DNA of 64,000 nucleotides from Arthrobacter sp. UKPF54-2. Its GTDB lineage: Bacteria; Actinomycetota; Actinomycetes; Actinomycetales; Micrococcaceae. This document shows positions 53,461 through 61,981 of the stretch, piece after piece (position 1 is the first letter of the stretch; each line of letters starts with the position of its first letter). The stretch is taken from assembly GCF_007858535.1 (NCBI RefSeq), contig NZ_CP040174.1:1302001-1366000 (forward strand), in the 5' to 3' direction. Made by a program: the position numbers and the translations under genes. The notes under the pieces are model-generated. The model ran no database searches and had not been told where the DNA came from. It saw only the letters and a list, made by a program, of their open reading frames with translations.

Positions 53461-54356
53461 TCGACGGCCTTTCCTTCGAATCCTGCGGTCAGCTGCTCGC
53501 GGCAGGTCTGCCATTCGTGTTCTTCGATGCGCATGAAGTGAGCCTTTTCGCGGCCCTCGAGCAGTGGGACGCCGCGGCCCACCTTCGTGTCGCACAGGAC
53601 CACCGAGGGGCGTCCGACGGCGTCGGCCTGGGCGGCCGCGTTGTCGAAAGCGGCCAGCAGCGCGCCGACGTCGTTCCCGTCCACGCGCTGGGTGTACCAG
53701 CCGAAGGCCTCCCACTTTTCGGTGACAGGCTCGGTCCGCAGCACCGTGTCGGTCTTCCCGTCGGCTTGCAGGGCGTTGATATCCACCATGGCGGTGAGGT
53801 TGCCGAGCTGGTGGTGGTGTGCGCCCATGGCCGCCTCCCAGGTGGAGCCCTCGTCGAGTTCGCCGTCGGAGAGGAAGTTGTAGACCCGGGCGGTCGAGCC
53901 CTGGTACCGCAGGCCCAGAGCGGTCCCGACAGCGATGGAGAGGCCGTGGCCCAGGGAGCCGCCGGAGATTTCCATGCCGGGGGTGTAGGTGGACATCCCG
54001 GACATCGGAAGCCGGGAATCGTCGGAGCCGTAGGTTTCCAGCTCCGTGACCGGAATGATCCCGGCCTCGGCGAGGGCGGCGTAATGGCCGATCGCGTAGT
54101 GGCCGGTGGAGAGCAGGAACCTGTCTCGCTGGGTCCACTCCGGATCCTCGGCGCGGAACCGGAGCTGGTCCGCATAGACAACCGCGAGCATGTCCGCGGC
54201 GCCCAGCGCCTGGCCCACATAGCCCTGGCCCTGGACTTCGCCCATGTTCAGGGCATGGTGACGGATCCGGAAGGCGGCGCGGGTGACCCGGCCTAGGCGG
54301 TCCGCCTCTTGTCCGAAGGCTGCGCCCCCGGCTGTTTTATCCTGTGTGAGAACCAC
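53457..54356 (-). CDS. Transketolase, N-terminal subunit (split enzyme)
   Basis: About 299 residues, the thiamine-diphosphate-binding half. Motifs: LSTGHYAIGHYAALAEAG, GSLGHGLSIAVGTALGL, and the TPP motif NFLSDGELDEGSTWEAAMGA (SDG in place of the usual GDG) with NLTAMVDINALQADGKT. I chose GTG 54356 because AAAGG lies eight bases upstream; a TTG at 54371 is another possibility. The stop overlaps the C-terminal subunit ATG. It follows the MHS transporter gene by 70 bases containing a GGGAGGCC/GGCCTCCC hairpin. Confidence 0.92.
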   Translation of the reverse strand: MVLTQDKTAGGAAFGQEADRLGRVTRAAFRIRHHALNMGEVQGQGYVGQALGAADMLAVVYADQLRFRAEDPEWTQRDRFLLSTGHYAIGHYAALAEAGIIPVTELETYGSDDSRLPMSGMSTYTPGMEISGGSLGHGLSIAVGTALGLRYQGSTARVYNFLSDGELDEGSTWEAAMGAHHHQLGNLTAMVDINALQADGKTDTVLRTEPVTEKWEAFGWYTQRVDGNDVGALLAAFDNAAAQADAVGRPSVVLCDTKVGRGVPLLEGREKAHFMRIEEHEWQTCREQLTAGFEGKAVE

Positions 54357-54394
54357 AAGTCTGCCTTTCAAGAATGTGATGTGAGGAGCGTGGG

Positions 54395-54416
54395 GGGAGG
54401 CCTGCGACGGCCTCCC
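54395..54416 (-). terminator. Small hairpin between the transporter and transketolase genes
   Basis: GGGAGGCC (54395-54402) and GGCCTCCC (54409-54416) form an 8-bp stem with a 6-base loop, just after the transporter stop in its direction. It lacks a T tract, so it is more likely a partial terminator or RNA-processing site that sets different levels within one operon. Confidence 0.4.
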
Positions 54417-54426
54417 GTCGGTCTTC

Positions 54427-55764
54427 CTAAGCGCTCACGGAGACGGGAGTGCTTTTGGTGGCCTCGTCCCCGAGGTCGCGTTCGCGCTTGCCCCAGGTTT
54501 CACGGGTGGCTACGGCAGCCCACAGGCCGATGGCGGCGTACGTTCCGAAGAGAAGGGCCGGGCCCATCCACCCGAAGCTGACGAAGAGCAGCGTGGTGAT
54601 GAACGGGGTGAATCCGGACACCATGGCCGAGATCTGGTAGGCCAGCGAGGCGCCGGAAGCGCGGGTTTTGGCCTGGAAGAGCTCAGGGAACCAGGCGCCC
54701 TGGGCGCCGGCGAGCGAGTTCTGGCACACGGCGTAGGAGATCACGAGGGTGGCGATGATGAAGATGAACAGCCCGGTGTTGACCAGGAGGAACATGGGCA
54801 CTGCGAACGCCACCGCGAAGGCGCAGGACCAGATGTAGAGCGGGCGCCGCCCGATCCGGTCGGTCAGCCTGGCCCAAGCCTGCGTGGCGAAAATGCCGAT
54901 GGCGGAAGCGATGCACAGTGCTACGAGCGTTTGGGTCTTGTCCGCCAGGTGCTGGCTGTTCAGGTAGGAAATCATGTACGTGATGGACACCGCGTACCCA
55001 GCGGTCTCGGCGATGCGCAGGCCGATGCCCTTAACGATGTTCCGCCAGTCGGTCTTGAGGACCTCCACGATCGGCGCCTTCACGATGTTGCCGCTGTCCT
55101 TGACCTCGTCGAAGACGGGGGATTCGGGGACCTTGGAGCGGATGATCAGGCCGACGACGACCAGCACGATGCTGGCAAGGAATGGAACGCGCCAGGCGAG
55201 TTCGCCGCCGAGCTGGACGCTGACGAGGAAGACGAGGTTGGCCAGCAGGAGCCCGACCGGGAAGCCGGCCTGGACAATGCCGGTGTACTTGCCTTTGGAC
55301 TTCCACGGGGCGTGCTCGTAGCTCATCAGGATGGCGCCGCCCCACTCGGCGCCGAAGGCCAGTCCCTGGACGATGCGGACGAAGACGAGCAGTGCAGGGG
55401 CGAGCAGGCCGACCTGGCTGTAGGTGGGGAGCAGGCCGATCAGGAACGTTGCGACGCCCATGAGGATCAGGGATGCGACCAGGACAGGTTTCCGGCCGAG
55501 CTTGTCGCCCAGATGGCCGCCGATTATGCCGCCGATGGGGCGGGCTGCGAAGCCGACGCCGAGTGTGGCGAAGGCGGCAAGGGTTCCGGTGACCGGGTCC
55601 CCGGTGGGGAAGAACGCGGTCCCGAAGTAGAGGGCGGCTGCCGTGCCAAAACCGATGAAGTCGTAGGTTTCGATGACTGCGCCAACGCCGGAGCCGATGG
55701 CGACCCGCTTTGCGTCCTTCGTGCCGTGGACCGGGCCCCGCAAGGTGAGAGCTTCGTTGCTCAT
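54427..55764 (-). CDS. MFS transporter, metabolite:H+ symporter (MHS) family
   Basis: 445 residues, 12 hydrophobic segments. MHS features: VAIGSGVGAVIETYDFIGFG at the N-terminus, GGIIGGHLGDKLGRKPVLVA, and LTDRIGRRPLYIWSCAFAVA in the second half. Known members carry organic acids, polyols or related small metabolites, in line with feeding the adjacent catabolic genes. Start at ATG 55764 with AGGGA upstream. It heads the leftward operon (transporter, transketolase N, transketolase C), and its promoter shares the operator-rich gap with the divergent isomerase gene. Confidence 0.88.
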   Translation of the reverse strand: MSNEALTLRGPVHGTKDAKRVAIGSGVGAVIETYDFIGFGTAAALYFGTAFFPTGDPVTGTLAAFATLGVGFAARPIGGIIGGHLGDKLGRKPVLVASLILMGVATFLIGLLPTYSQVGLLAPALLVFVRIVQGLAFGAEWGGAILMSYEHAPWKSKGKYTGIVQAGFPVGLLLANLVFLVSVQLGGELAWRVPFLASIVLVVVGLIIRSKVPESPVFDEVKDSGNIVKAPIVEVLKTDWRNIVKGIGLRIAETAGYAVSITYMISYLNSQHLADKTQTLVALCIASAIGIFATQAWARLTDRIGRRPLYIWSCAFAVAFAVPMFLLVNTGLFIFIIATLVISYAVCQNSLAGAQGAWFPELFQAKTRASGASLAYQISAMVSGFTPFITTLLFVSFGWMGPALLFGTYAAIGLWAAVATRETWGKRERDLGDEATKSTPVSVSA

Positions 55765-55815
55765 GTCAATCCCTTTCGAAGAGAGCTGCTGGCGACCAGG
55801 CGCCAACACTGTCGA

Positions 55816-55893
55816 CTGTTAACAGATGATACGCCAGTGTGACCCGCGCCATAAACAATGTCAACAGTCAACTTCAAAGGTTGACTGTTGACA
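55816..55893. promoter_or_regulatory. GntR-type operators between the divergent transporter and isomerase operons
   Basis: CTGTTAACAG (55816-55825) is a perfect palindrome. A larger one pairs TGTCAACAGTCAAC (55859-55872) with GTTGACTGTTGACA (55880-55893), 14 of 14 bases around a 7-base centre. It contains TGTCAACA and TGTTGACA, so three sites in all match the TGTYRACA pattern seen upstream of the GntR gene. One repressor could close both operons. Confidence 0.82.
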
Positions 55894-55954
55894 GTCGAAC
55901 TCGTAACGTGGTCCACATCACTACCGCCTTCGGGGCGCGACCAGAGGAACGACA

Positions 55955-56782
55955 ATGATGTTCAATTCCCGACTTGGCTGCTCTTCCATCAGCTTCCGCC
56001 ATCAGGACCTGCCCACCGCCTTGCGCACTATCGCGGAGCTGGGATTCGACGAAATTGACCTCGGGGCCCTCCCCGGGGTCTGCGACCACGTCCCCTACGA
56101 CCTTGATGCGGCGGCCGTCGCAGCCGTAACGGCCGAGGTTGCTGACTCGGGCCTGCGGGTCCGTTCAGTCAACGGGGACATCGGGGACCTGAACGCCGTG
56201 CTCGACGCCGGCACGCAATCCGCCCGCGACCGCCACCTCGACGCCCTGCTCTCCCTCGCGGCAGGCACCGGCGCCCGGGCCTTGGTGCTGCCCTGCGGGG
56301 CCCTCAGCCACGACCCGGTCCACAGCATCGGGGAGGACCTGGACACCATCGCCGCGCAGCTCATCAGGGCTCAGGGGCGGGCGAGGAAGTTCGGCGTCGA
56401 GCTCTGGACGGAGTCTTTGCATTTCCTGCGCTTCTGCTGGAACCTCGAGCGCGCGGAACTGCTGGCGCAGCGGCTGGACGCATCCGGCGTCGGGATCGTC
56501 ATGGACTTCAGCCACATCGTTGCCGCCGGCGAGGACCCGCTGGTCTACCTAGAGCGCCACAGGGGCCGGATTGCCCACGTCCACCTGCGCGATGCCGTGC
56601 CGGGCAACATCAATCTCAGCCTCGGCAACGGCGACGCAGATTTCGCCGCCGGGCTGCGCACCCTCGCCGCCGACGGGTACACCGGCCACTTCTCCCTCGA
56701 GCTGGAGACCCGCGACGTCACCCACGCCGAACGCCCGGCCGCCGCGGCCAAGGCCGCCAGCTTGATCACCGACCTCATCTGA
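55955..56782 (+). CDS. Sugar phosphate isomerase/epimerase (TIM barrel, AP-endonuclease-2 type)
   Basis: 275 residues of the xylose-isomerase-like barrel family. Metal-site motifs: FDEIDLGALPGVCDHVPYDL, ALVLPCGAL, ELWTESLHFLRF (Glu), IVMDFSHIVAAGED and IAHVHLRDAVPGNINLSLG (His, Asp), and HFSLELETRD. It probably interconverts an aldose and ketose or epimerises a ketose. GAGGAA precedes the double ATG. It is the first gene of the rightward catabolic operon; the next starts 37 bases on. Confidence 0.88.
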   Translation: MMFNSRLGCSSISFRHQDLPTALRTIAELGFDEIDLGALPGVCDHVPYDLDAAAVAAVTAEVADSGLRVRSVNGDIGDLNAVLDAGTQSARDRHLDALLSLAAGTGARALVLPCGALSHDPVHSIGEDLDTIAAQLIRAQGRARKFGVELWTESLHFLRFCWNLERAELLAQRLDASGVGIVMDFSHIVAAGEDPLVYLERHRGRIAHVHLRDAVPGNINLSLGNGDADFAAGLRTLAADGYTGHFSLELETRDVTHAERPAAAAKAASLITDLI

Positions 56783-56819
56783 ACCAGCCTCAATCACCAA
56801 CAGCAACCCAAGGAGCATC

Positions 56820-57596
56820 ATGAGCACCACCATTCAGCGCACCGCAGTCCTCACCGGCGCAACGTCGGACCGAGGCATCGGCCTCACCACCGCCCGCCGC
56901 TACGCCAGCCAGGGCTGGGCGGTGGTGATCCTGGACCTCGACGGCGAGAAGTCGGCCAAGGTCGCTGCGGAGATCGGCAACGACTTCAACGTCCCCGCCT
57001 TTGGCCACGAGATCGACGTCGCCAACGAGGGCTCCGTCAATGCCGCCTACCAGGCCGTGGCCGCGGAAGTCAGCGCCGGCAATCTCCCCGCCGTCGGTGC
57101 CGTGGCCAACATCGCCGGCATCACCTCGCCGGTGCCGTTCCTCGAGACCACCCTGGACCTCTGGAACAAAGTCATGGCGGTGAACGCCACCGGAACCTAC
57201 CTGGTCACCAAGGCATTCCTGCCGGACATGATCGCCAGCGGCTGGGGCCGGATCGTGAACATGTCCTCCGTCTCGGCCCAGCGCGGCGGCGGGGTCTTCG
57301 GCAAGGTCCCGTACTCCGCCGCCAAGGCCGCGATCCTGGGCTTCACCAAGGCACTCGCCCGCGAAATCGGCAGCACCGGCGTGACTGTCAACGCGATCAC
57401 CCCGGGCGCCGTGGACACGAACATCCGGGTGGGCAGCACCGAGGAGCAGGAGGCAGCCATTAACGCCGGCATCCCGCTGGGACGCAACGCCACCACCGAG
57501 GAAATCGCCGCCGTCATCACGTTCCTGTCCTCCGAGGAATCCGCCTACCTCACGGGCACCACCATCGACATCAACGGCGGAAGCCACCTCCACTAG
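56820..57596 (+). CDS. SDR family polyol/sugar dehydrogenase
   Basis: 258 residues, classical SDR. Cofactor loop LTGATSDRGIGLTTARRYAS (residues ~11-30), ANIAGITSP, catalytic Ser in IVNMSSVSAQRGGG and the Tyr-Lys pair in VPYSAAKAAILGFTKALARE. The Asp after the second strand (VILDLDGEK) favours NAD. AAGGAGCATC precedes the ATG. Within this operon it would oxidise the incoming polyol to a ketose or interconvert the sugar, ahead of the kinase. SDR enzymes of this kind include D-threitol and related dehydrogenases; identity is inferred. Confidence 0.9.
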   Translation: MSTTIQRTAVLTGATSDRGIGLTTARRYASQGWAVVILDLDGEKSAKVAAEIGNDFNVPAFGHEIDVANEGSVNAAYQAVAAEVSAGNLPAVGAVANIAGITSPVPFLETTLDLWNKVMAVNATGTYLVTKAFLPDMIASGWGRIVNMSSVSAQRGGGVFGKVPYSAAKAAILGFTKALAREIGSTGVTVNAITPGAVDTNIRVGSTEEQEAAINAGIPLGRNATTEEIAAVITFLSSEESAYLTGTTIDINGGSHLH

Positions 57597-57640
57597 CGAA
57601 AACGCCACAACAGACAACCGAGTGCAGCCGGGAGCCCGCC

Positions 57641-59383
57641 ATGACCAAAATATTCAACGATCCGTCCGCTTTTGCCGAGGAAGCCCTCGCCGGCTTCTGC
57701 GATGTCCACGCGGACCTGGTCCGCCAGGTGCCGGGCGGCGCCGTCCGGCGACGCCGCTCCGACCACCCCAAGGTGGCTGTCCTGGCCGGGGGCGGCTCGG
57801 GCCACTACCCTGCCTTCGCCGGGCTGGTCGGGGCCGGGCTGGCCGACGGCGCCGTTGTAGGCAACATCTTCACCTCGCCGTCCGCACAGCAGGCCTACTC
57901 CGTGGCGAAAGCCGCAGAGAGCGGGGCCGGCGTGGTGTTCGCTTACGGCAACTACGCCGGGGACGTGATGAACTTCGGCCTGGCCAGCGAACGGCTGGCC
58001 GCCGAGGGGATCGCCGTGGAGAACGTCCTGGTCACGGACGACATCGCCAGCGCGCCGCCGTCGGAATCCGCCAAACGCCGCGGCATCGCCGGGGATTTCA
58101 CCGTCTTCAAGATCATGGGGGCCGCCGCCGAAGCCGGCGCGAGCCTGGCCGACGTTGTCCGCCTGGGCCGGAAGGCCAACGACAGGACACGCAGCCTCGG
58201 CAGCGCCTTCAGCGGATGCACCTTCCCCGGCGCCGCCGCGCCGCTCTTCACCCTCGACGACAAGATGATGGGTCTTGGCCTGGGCATCCACGGCGAGCCC
58301 GGACTGTTCGACACCGAACTGCCGCCGGCGCGGGAACTGGGCCGGGAACTGGTGGCCCGCCTGCTGGCCGAAACGCCCCACGGCGCCGGGCAGCGGATCG
58401 CCGTGCTTCTGAACGGGCTCGGCTCCACAAAACAGGAAGAGCTGTTCGTGTTGTGGCTGACGGTCGCCCCGCTGCTCCGTGAAGCCGGCTATACCCTGGT
58501 GATGCCGGAGGTCGGCGAACTCGTCACGAGCCTGGACATGGCCGGGGTCTCGCTGACCGTCACCTGGCTCGACGACGAACTCGAAGCACTCTGGGCCGCT
58601 CCCGCGGAGTCGCCCGCGTACCGGCGGGGGAACGCCGCCCGCCCCGGCGGCGAGACGGACGAGCCGACGCCGGCCGAGGATTCGGCGGCCCCGGAAACCT
58701 TCGCGGCGTCCAACGCGTCCCGTGACTACGCGCGCCACTGCGTCGCCGCCTTGGCGGCGGCACGCGAGACACTACATGACGCCGAGGAATCCCTTGGCCA
58801 CCTCGACGCCATAGCCGGCGACGGCGACCACGGGCGGGGCATGGTCCGCGGCATCGATGCGGCGTATGCCGCAGCCGCGGGCGCAGCGGCCCGCGGCGCT
58901 GGCGCCGGAGATGTCCTCCGTTCCGCCGGAGACGAGTGGGCGGACACCGCCGGCGGTACCTCCGGCGTACTCTGGGGCGCCGGGTTGAGGGCCTTCGGCG
59001 ATTCCCTCGGCAACGACCAGGCGCCGGATACGGCCGCCCTTGTGGCAGCTCTGGCGTCCTTCGCCGCACGGATCACGGAGCTCGGCAAAGCCGACGTCGG
59101 CGACAAGACCATGGTGGACGCGCTCGCCCCGTTCGTCGCAACCTTCAACCGGCTTGCCGGCGAGGGAGCCGGTGCGGACGCGGGCTGGGCGGCCGCGGCG
59201 CGGGAAGCCACCGCCGCAGCGAAGGCCACAGCGGCGCTGCGCCCGCTGAAGGGTCGGGCGCGCCCCCTGGCAGAAAAGAGCGTGGGCACGCCCGATCCGG
59301 GGGCCACGTCGCTGGCGATGGTGTTTGCGGTGTTCGGCCAGCACCTCACTGCTGTGCGGCAGCCGGCAGGAGCACGCGCGTGA
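57641..59383 (+). CDS. Dihydroxyacetone/erythrulose kinase-type fusion (DhaK-DhaL)
   Basis: 580 residues. DhaK domain (~1-330): base-type His in GGGSGHYPAFAGLVGAGLA (His55), NYAGDVMNFGLASERLAAEG, and covalent-substrate His in GLGIHGEPGLFD. A Pro/Gly/Glu linker (~333-360) leads to DhaL (~365-580): metal-ATP Asp in AIAGDGDHGRGMVRGI, GGTSGVLWGAG, DKTMVDAL and DPGATSLAM. The full-length ATP-dependent form does not use PTS. Homologues in mycobacteria phosphorylate D-erythrulose. Its end overlaps the RpiB-type gene (GTGA), placing kinase and isomerase in one unit. Confidence 0.92.
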   Translation: MTKIFNDPSAFAEEALAGFCDVHADLVRQVPGGAVRRRRSDHPKVAVLAGGGSGHYPAFAGLVGAGLADGAVVGNIFTSPSAQQAYSVAKAAESGAGVVFAYGNYAGDVMNFGLASERLAAEGIAVENVLVTDDIASAPPSESAKRRGIAGDFTVFKIMGAAAEAGASLADVVRLGRKANDRTRSLGSAFSGCTFPGAAAPLFTLDDKMMGLGLGIHGEPGLFDTELPPARELGRELVARLLAETPHGAGQRIAVLLNGLGSTKQEELFVLWLTVAPLLREAGYTLVMPEVGELVTSLDMAGVSLTVTWLDDELEALWAAPAESPAYRRGNAARPGGETDEPTPAEDSAAPETFAASNASRDYARHCVAALAAARETLHDAEESLGHLDAIAGDGDHGRGMVRGIDAAYAAAAGAAARGAGAGDVLRSAGDEWADTAGGTSGVLWGAGLRAFGDSLGNDQAPDTAALVAALASFAARITELGKADVGDKTMVDALAPFVATFNRLAGEGAGADAGWAAAAREATAAAKATAALRPLKGRARPLAEKSVGTPDPGATSLAMVFAVFGQHLTAVRQPAGARA

Positions 59384-59862
59384 GCCCGGCGATCGGACTC
59401 CGGCTGATTGTGGGCGCGGACGAAGCCGGCGTCGACTACAAGGACCAGATCCTGGCGGACCTGAGGGCGGATCCGCGGATCGCGGAGATCATCGACATCG
59501 GGGTCAACCGCGGGGACGCCCCGGAACTGTTCACCAAGGCCTACCCGTATGTCGGCATCGCCGCGGGGGAGCTGATTCGGGACGGGCAAGCGGACCGGGC
59601 CATCCTGTTCTGCGGGACAGGGATCGGCGTCGCCATTGCGGCCAACAAGGTGGACGGCATCCGGGCCGCGACCGCCCATGACTCCTTCAGCGTGGAGCGC
59701 TCGGTGCTCTCCAACGACTGCCAGGTCCTCACCATGGGCCAGCGCGTGGTGGGGTTGGAGCTGGCACGGCGGCTGGCGCGGGAATGGGTCGGTTACACCT
59801 TCGATCCCTTGTCCGCCTCGGCGGACAAGGTCAAGGTGCTCACCGACTTTGAGGGGTGTTGA
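59380..59862 (+). CDS. RpiB/LacAB-type sugar phosphate isomerase
   Basis: 160 residues. Family motifs: IVGADEAGVDYKDQI (substrate Asp), YPYVGIAAGELIRDGQADRA, catalytic Cys in FCGTGIGVAIAANKV and the loop GIRAATAHDSFSVERSVLSN. The family isomerises ribose, allose or galactose phosphates and, in mycobacteria and other bacteria, erythrulose 4-phosphate. GTG start overlapping the kinase stop with AGGAG upstream. It would turn the phosphorylated ketose into an aldose phosphate usable by the adjacent transketolase. It ends seven bases before the convergent molybdoenzyme. Confidence 0.9.
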   Translation: MSPAIGLRLIVGADEAGVDYKDQILADLRADPRIAEIIDIGVNRGDAPELFTKAYPYVGIAAGELIRDGQADRAILFCGTGIGVAIAANKVDGIRAATAHDSFSVERSVLSNDCQVLTMGQRVVGLELARRLAREWVGYTFDPLSASADKVKVLTDFEGC

Positions 59863-59869
59863 ACCTGGC

Positions 59870-61003
59870 CTACTCCACCATCACCTTGATCCGCTGCACC
59901 ACGTTGTTCCCCATGCCCTGGTAGTTCCACACCGGCTCGAGGGGCTGGGTGGCACCGCTGGCATCAGTGGCCCGGCAGGACAGCTCGTGCTGACCAGGAT
60001 CCGCCACCCACGGCATCGACCAGGCCGACCACGCGAAGGGCGCCGCGGGGTGCTCCAGCTGAGCCGGGGACCATTGCCCATCGATTCCCACCTCCACCCG
60101 GACGACCGCGCCGTGGCCGGACCAGGCCCGCCCGGTCAGCATCACGGGCCCGGGCGGCAGGAACCGTTGCCGGGTGAAGAAATCCGGAACTCCCGGCGGA
60201 ACCATCAGTGAGCGGACCTTGATCCACGTGACCGGAGTGCCGGCGTCGTCCGCGTCCTGCTGGTAGCGGTAGGCGACGGACTGCTGGAAACCGTCGAAGG
60301 GCTTGTCCAGCACCTTGATCGAGGCGAGCCACTTGACGCTGGCCATGCCGTACCAGCCAGGGACCACCAGCCGCAGCGGGTAGCCGTGCTGCGGCGGCAG
60401 AGCGGCGCCGTTCATCTCGTACGCCAGCACGACGTCGGGCCGTAGCGCCTCGCTGACCGGCAGGCTTCGCGCGTACTGCTGGCGCACTCCGCCCTGGATG
60501 CCGGCGTCGGCCCCGGTGAAGGCGACCTCGACGGCGTCCTCATCCACTCCGGCCTGGGTCAGCAGGTAGGCCAGGGGCACCCCCCTCCAGACGGCGGTGC
60601 CGACGCCCTCCATCATCCAGGGCTGGCTCAGCGGCCGCGGCTTCAGCAGCGACCGGCCGTTGCCGGCGCATTCCAGGGTGACCGGGACGCTGATGCTCGG
60701 CGCCCGGTGCAGGGCCCGAAGGTTCAGTTCCAGCGACCGCTGCACGGCACCGCCGATCCGCAGGTGCCACCCTTCCCCGTCGATGGCCGGGATGTCGAAG
60801 TGGTCCAGCAGGTAGTGCAGCCCGGGCGGTGTCACGTCGTTGCGGAGGGCCTCGAGCGGCATCGAATGGTTCCGGACCGCGAGCTGCAACTCCTCGGCCG
60901 TGAGGGGTCCGTGGCTCGGTTCGCCGGGGTGCGCTGCCAGCTGCTGCGTCTGCCGGCGCCGGGCCATAACAGGAGAGGTGTGCTTGGACAATTGCTTGGG
61001 CAT
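59870..61003 (-). CDS. Sulfite oxidase-type molybdopterin oxidoreductase
   Basis: 377 residues with the sulfite oxidase fold. The molybdenum-ligand Cys is in VPVTLECAGNGRSLLKPRPL (about residue 108), and MNGAALPPQHGYPLRLVVPG then YGMASVKWLASIKVL are typical cofactor-domain motifs. The C-terminal Ig-like dimerisation domain follows (VMLTGRAWSGHGAVVRVEVG). There is no Tat or Sec signal at the N-terminus (MPKQLSKHTSPVMARRRQTQ carries Arg but no twin-Arg hydrophobic stretch), so it may be cytoplasmic, unusual for this family. No heme domain, so it needs a separate electron acceptor. The start is the ATG at 61003. Confidence 0.88.
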   Translation of the reverse strand: MPKQLSKHTSPVMARRRQTQQLAAHPGEPSHGPLTAEELQLAVRNHSMPLEALRNDVTPPGLHYLLDHFDIPAIDGEGWHLRIGGAVQRSLELNLRALHRAPSISVPVTLECAGNGRSLLKPRPLSQPWMMEGVGTAVWRGVPLAYLLTQAGVDEDAVEVAFTGADAGIQGGVRQQYARSLPVSEALRPDVVLAYEMNGAALPPQHGYPLRLVVPGWYGMASVKWLASIKVLDKPFDGFQQSVAYRYQQDADDAGTPVTWIKVRSLMVPPGVPDFFTRQRFLPPGPVMLTGRAWSGHGAVVRVEVGIDGQWSPAQLEHPAAPFAWSAWSMPWVADPGQHELSCRATDASGATQPLEPVWNYQGMGNNVVQRIKVMVE

Positions 61004-61123
61004 GGGACTGCGATTCTGTTCCGGACCAGCCCGGTTATGGACCGGTGTCACCGTCTTCAGGTCTACGCCGCGGCCCGGAAGCCGTCAATACCGTCCCTGC
61101 GCCCCCGCCCCGCGGCGGCCCGG

Positions 61124-61978
61124 CTACAGGGTGCGCGCCTCGGCGAGGAAATCGGCCAGCCCCAGCGGTTCGCGCCCGGTCAGTTCGTGGACGGACGACG
61201 TCGGCCCCGCCAGTTCACCGGCGGCAATGGCGGTGTAGGTGCTGACCCAGGCGTCCACCTGCCAGGGTGGTGCCCCGTAGGGTTCCCGGGAGGCGTACGC
61301 CTCGTCCAGAGTCTCGTTGTGGTAGCTGATGGTGCGTCCGGTGCCGGCGGTCAGCAACTCCGCGGCGGTCGCCAGTGAGAGGTTTTCCGGCCCGGTCAGG
61401 TCGTAGCTCCGGCCCACGTGCAGCGCGGGATCGCGCAGCACCGTCAGGGCGGAGCGCGCAATGTCCGCGCGGGCAACGGCCGCCATCAGGCCTTCCCCGG
61501 CCGGGCCGCGGATCACCCCGTCCTCGCCGGCCAGCAGCGGCAGGAAGTCCAGATAGAAGTTGTCCCGCAGGATCGTGTAATCCATACCGGACGCCTTGAT
61601 CCGTTCCTCGGTGGCGTAGTGGTCCCGGCCCAGCGTGAAGGTGCAGTCGGGGGCGGCCCCGAAGAACGAGGTGTACACGATGTGCTGCACGCCGGCCTCC
61701 GCCGCCGCGTCGACGAAGGCGTAGTGCTGGTGCAGGCGGTCCTCGGCCTCGGCGGCGGAGACCATAAACAGGGTCTTCACCCCGGCCAGGGCCGCCCTGG
61801 ACTGGGCCGGGTCCGCGTAGCTGGCGACGACCGGCGCGGCGCCCTCAAGGTCGGGGGCGCGGGAGGTGTCGCGGACCAGCAGCCGTTGGGGGCTTCCCGC
61901 CGCCGCGAGCAACCGGGCCACCTGCCCGCCGAGCTGGCCGGTGGCCCCGGTGACGGCGAGGTCCGGAAGCGTCCCCAC
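61124..61978 (-). CDS. NmrA-like NAD(P)H-binding protein (quinone oxidoreductase 2 type)
   Basis: 284 residues, atypical SDR of the NmrA/QOR2 type. NADPH loop LAVTGATGQLGGQVARLLAA (residues ~7-26) followed by an Arg-rich strand (RLLVRDTSRAP) that fits NADP. Then YTSFFGAAPDC and YATEERIKASGMDYTILRDN. Relatives reduce quinones or act as redox sensors. GTG start three bases after the aldo/keto reductase stop, so the two are co-transcribed. Specific substrate unknown. Confidence 0.87.
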   Translation of the reverse strand: MGTLPDLAVTGATGQLGGQVARLLAAAGSPQRLLVRDTSRAPDLEGAAPVVASYADPAQSRAALAGVKTLFMVSAAEAEDRLHQHYAFVDAAAEAGVQHIVYTSFFGAAPDCTFTLGRDHYATEERIKASGMDYTILRDNFYLDFLPLLAGEDGVIRGPAGEGLMAAVARADIARSALTVLRDPALHVGRSYDLTGPENLSLATAAELLTAGTGRTISYHNETLDEAYASREPYGAPPWQVDAWVSTYTAIAAGELAGPTSSVHELTGREPLGLADFLAEARTL

Positions 61979-61981
61979 GGC

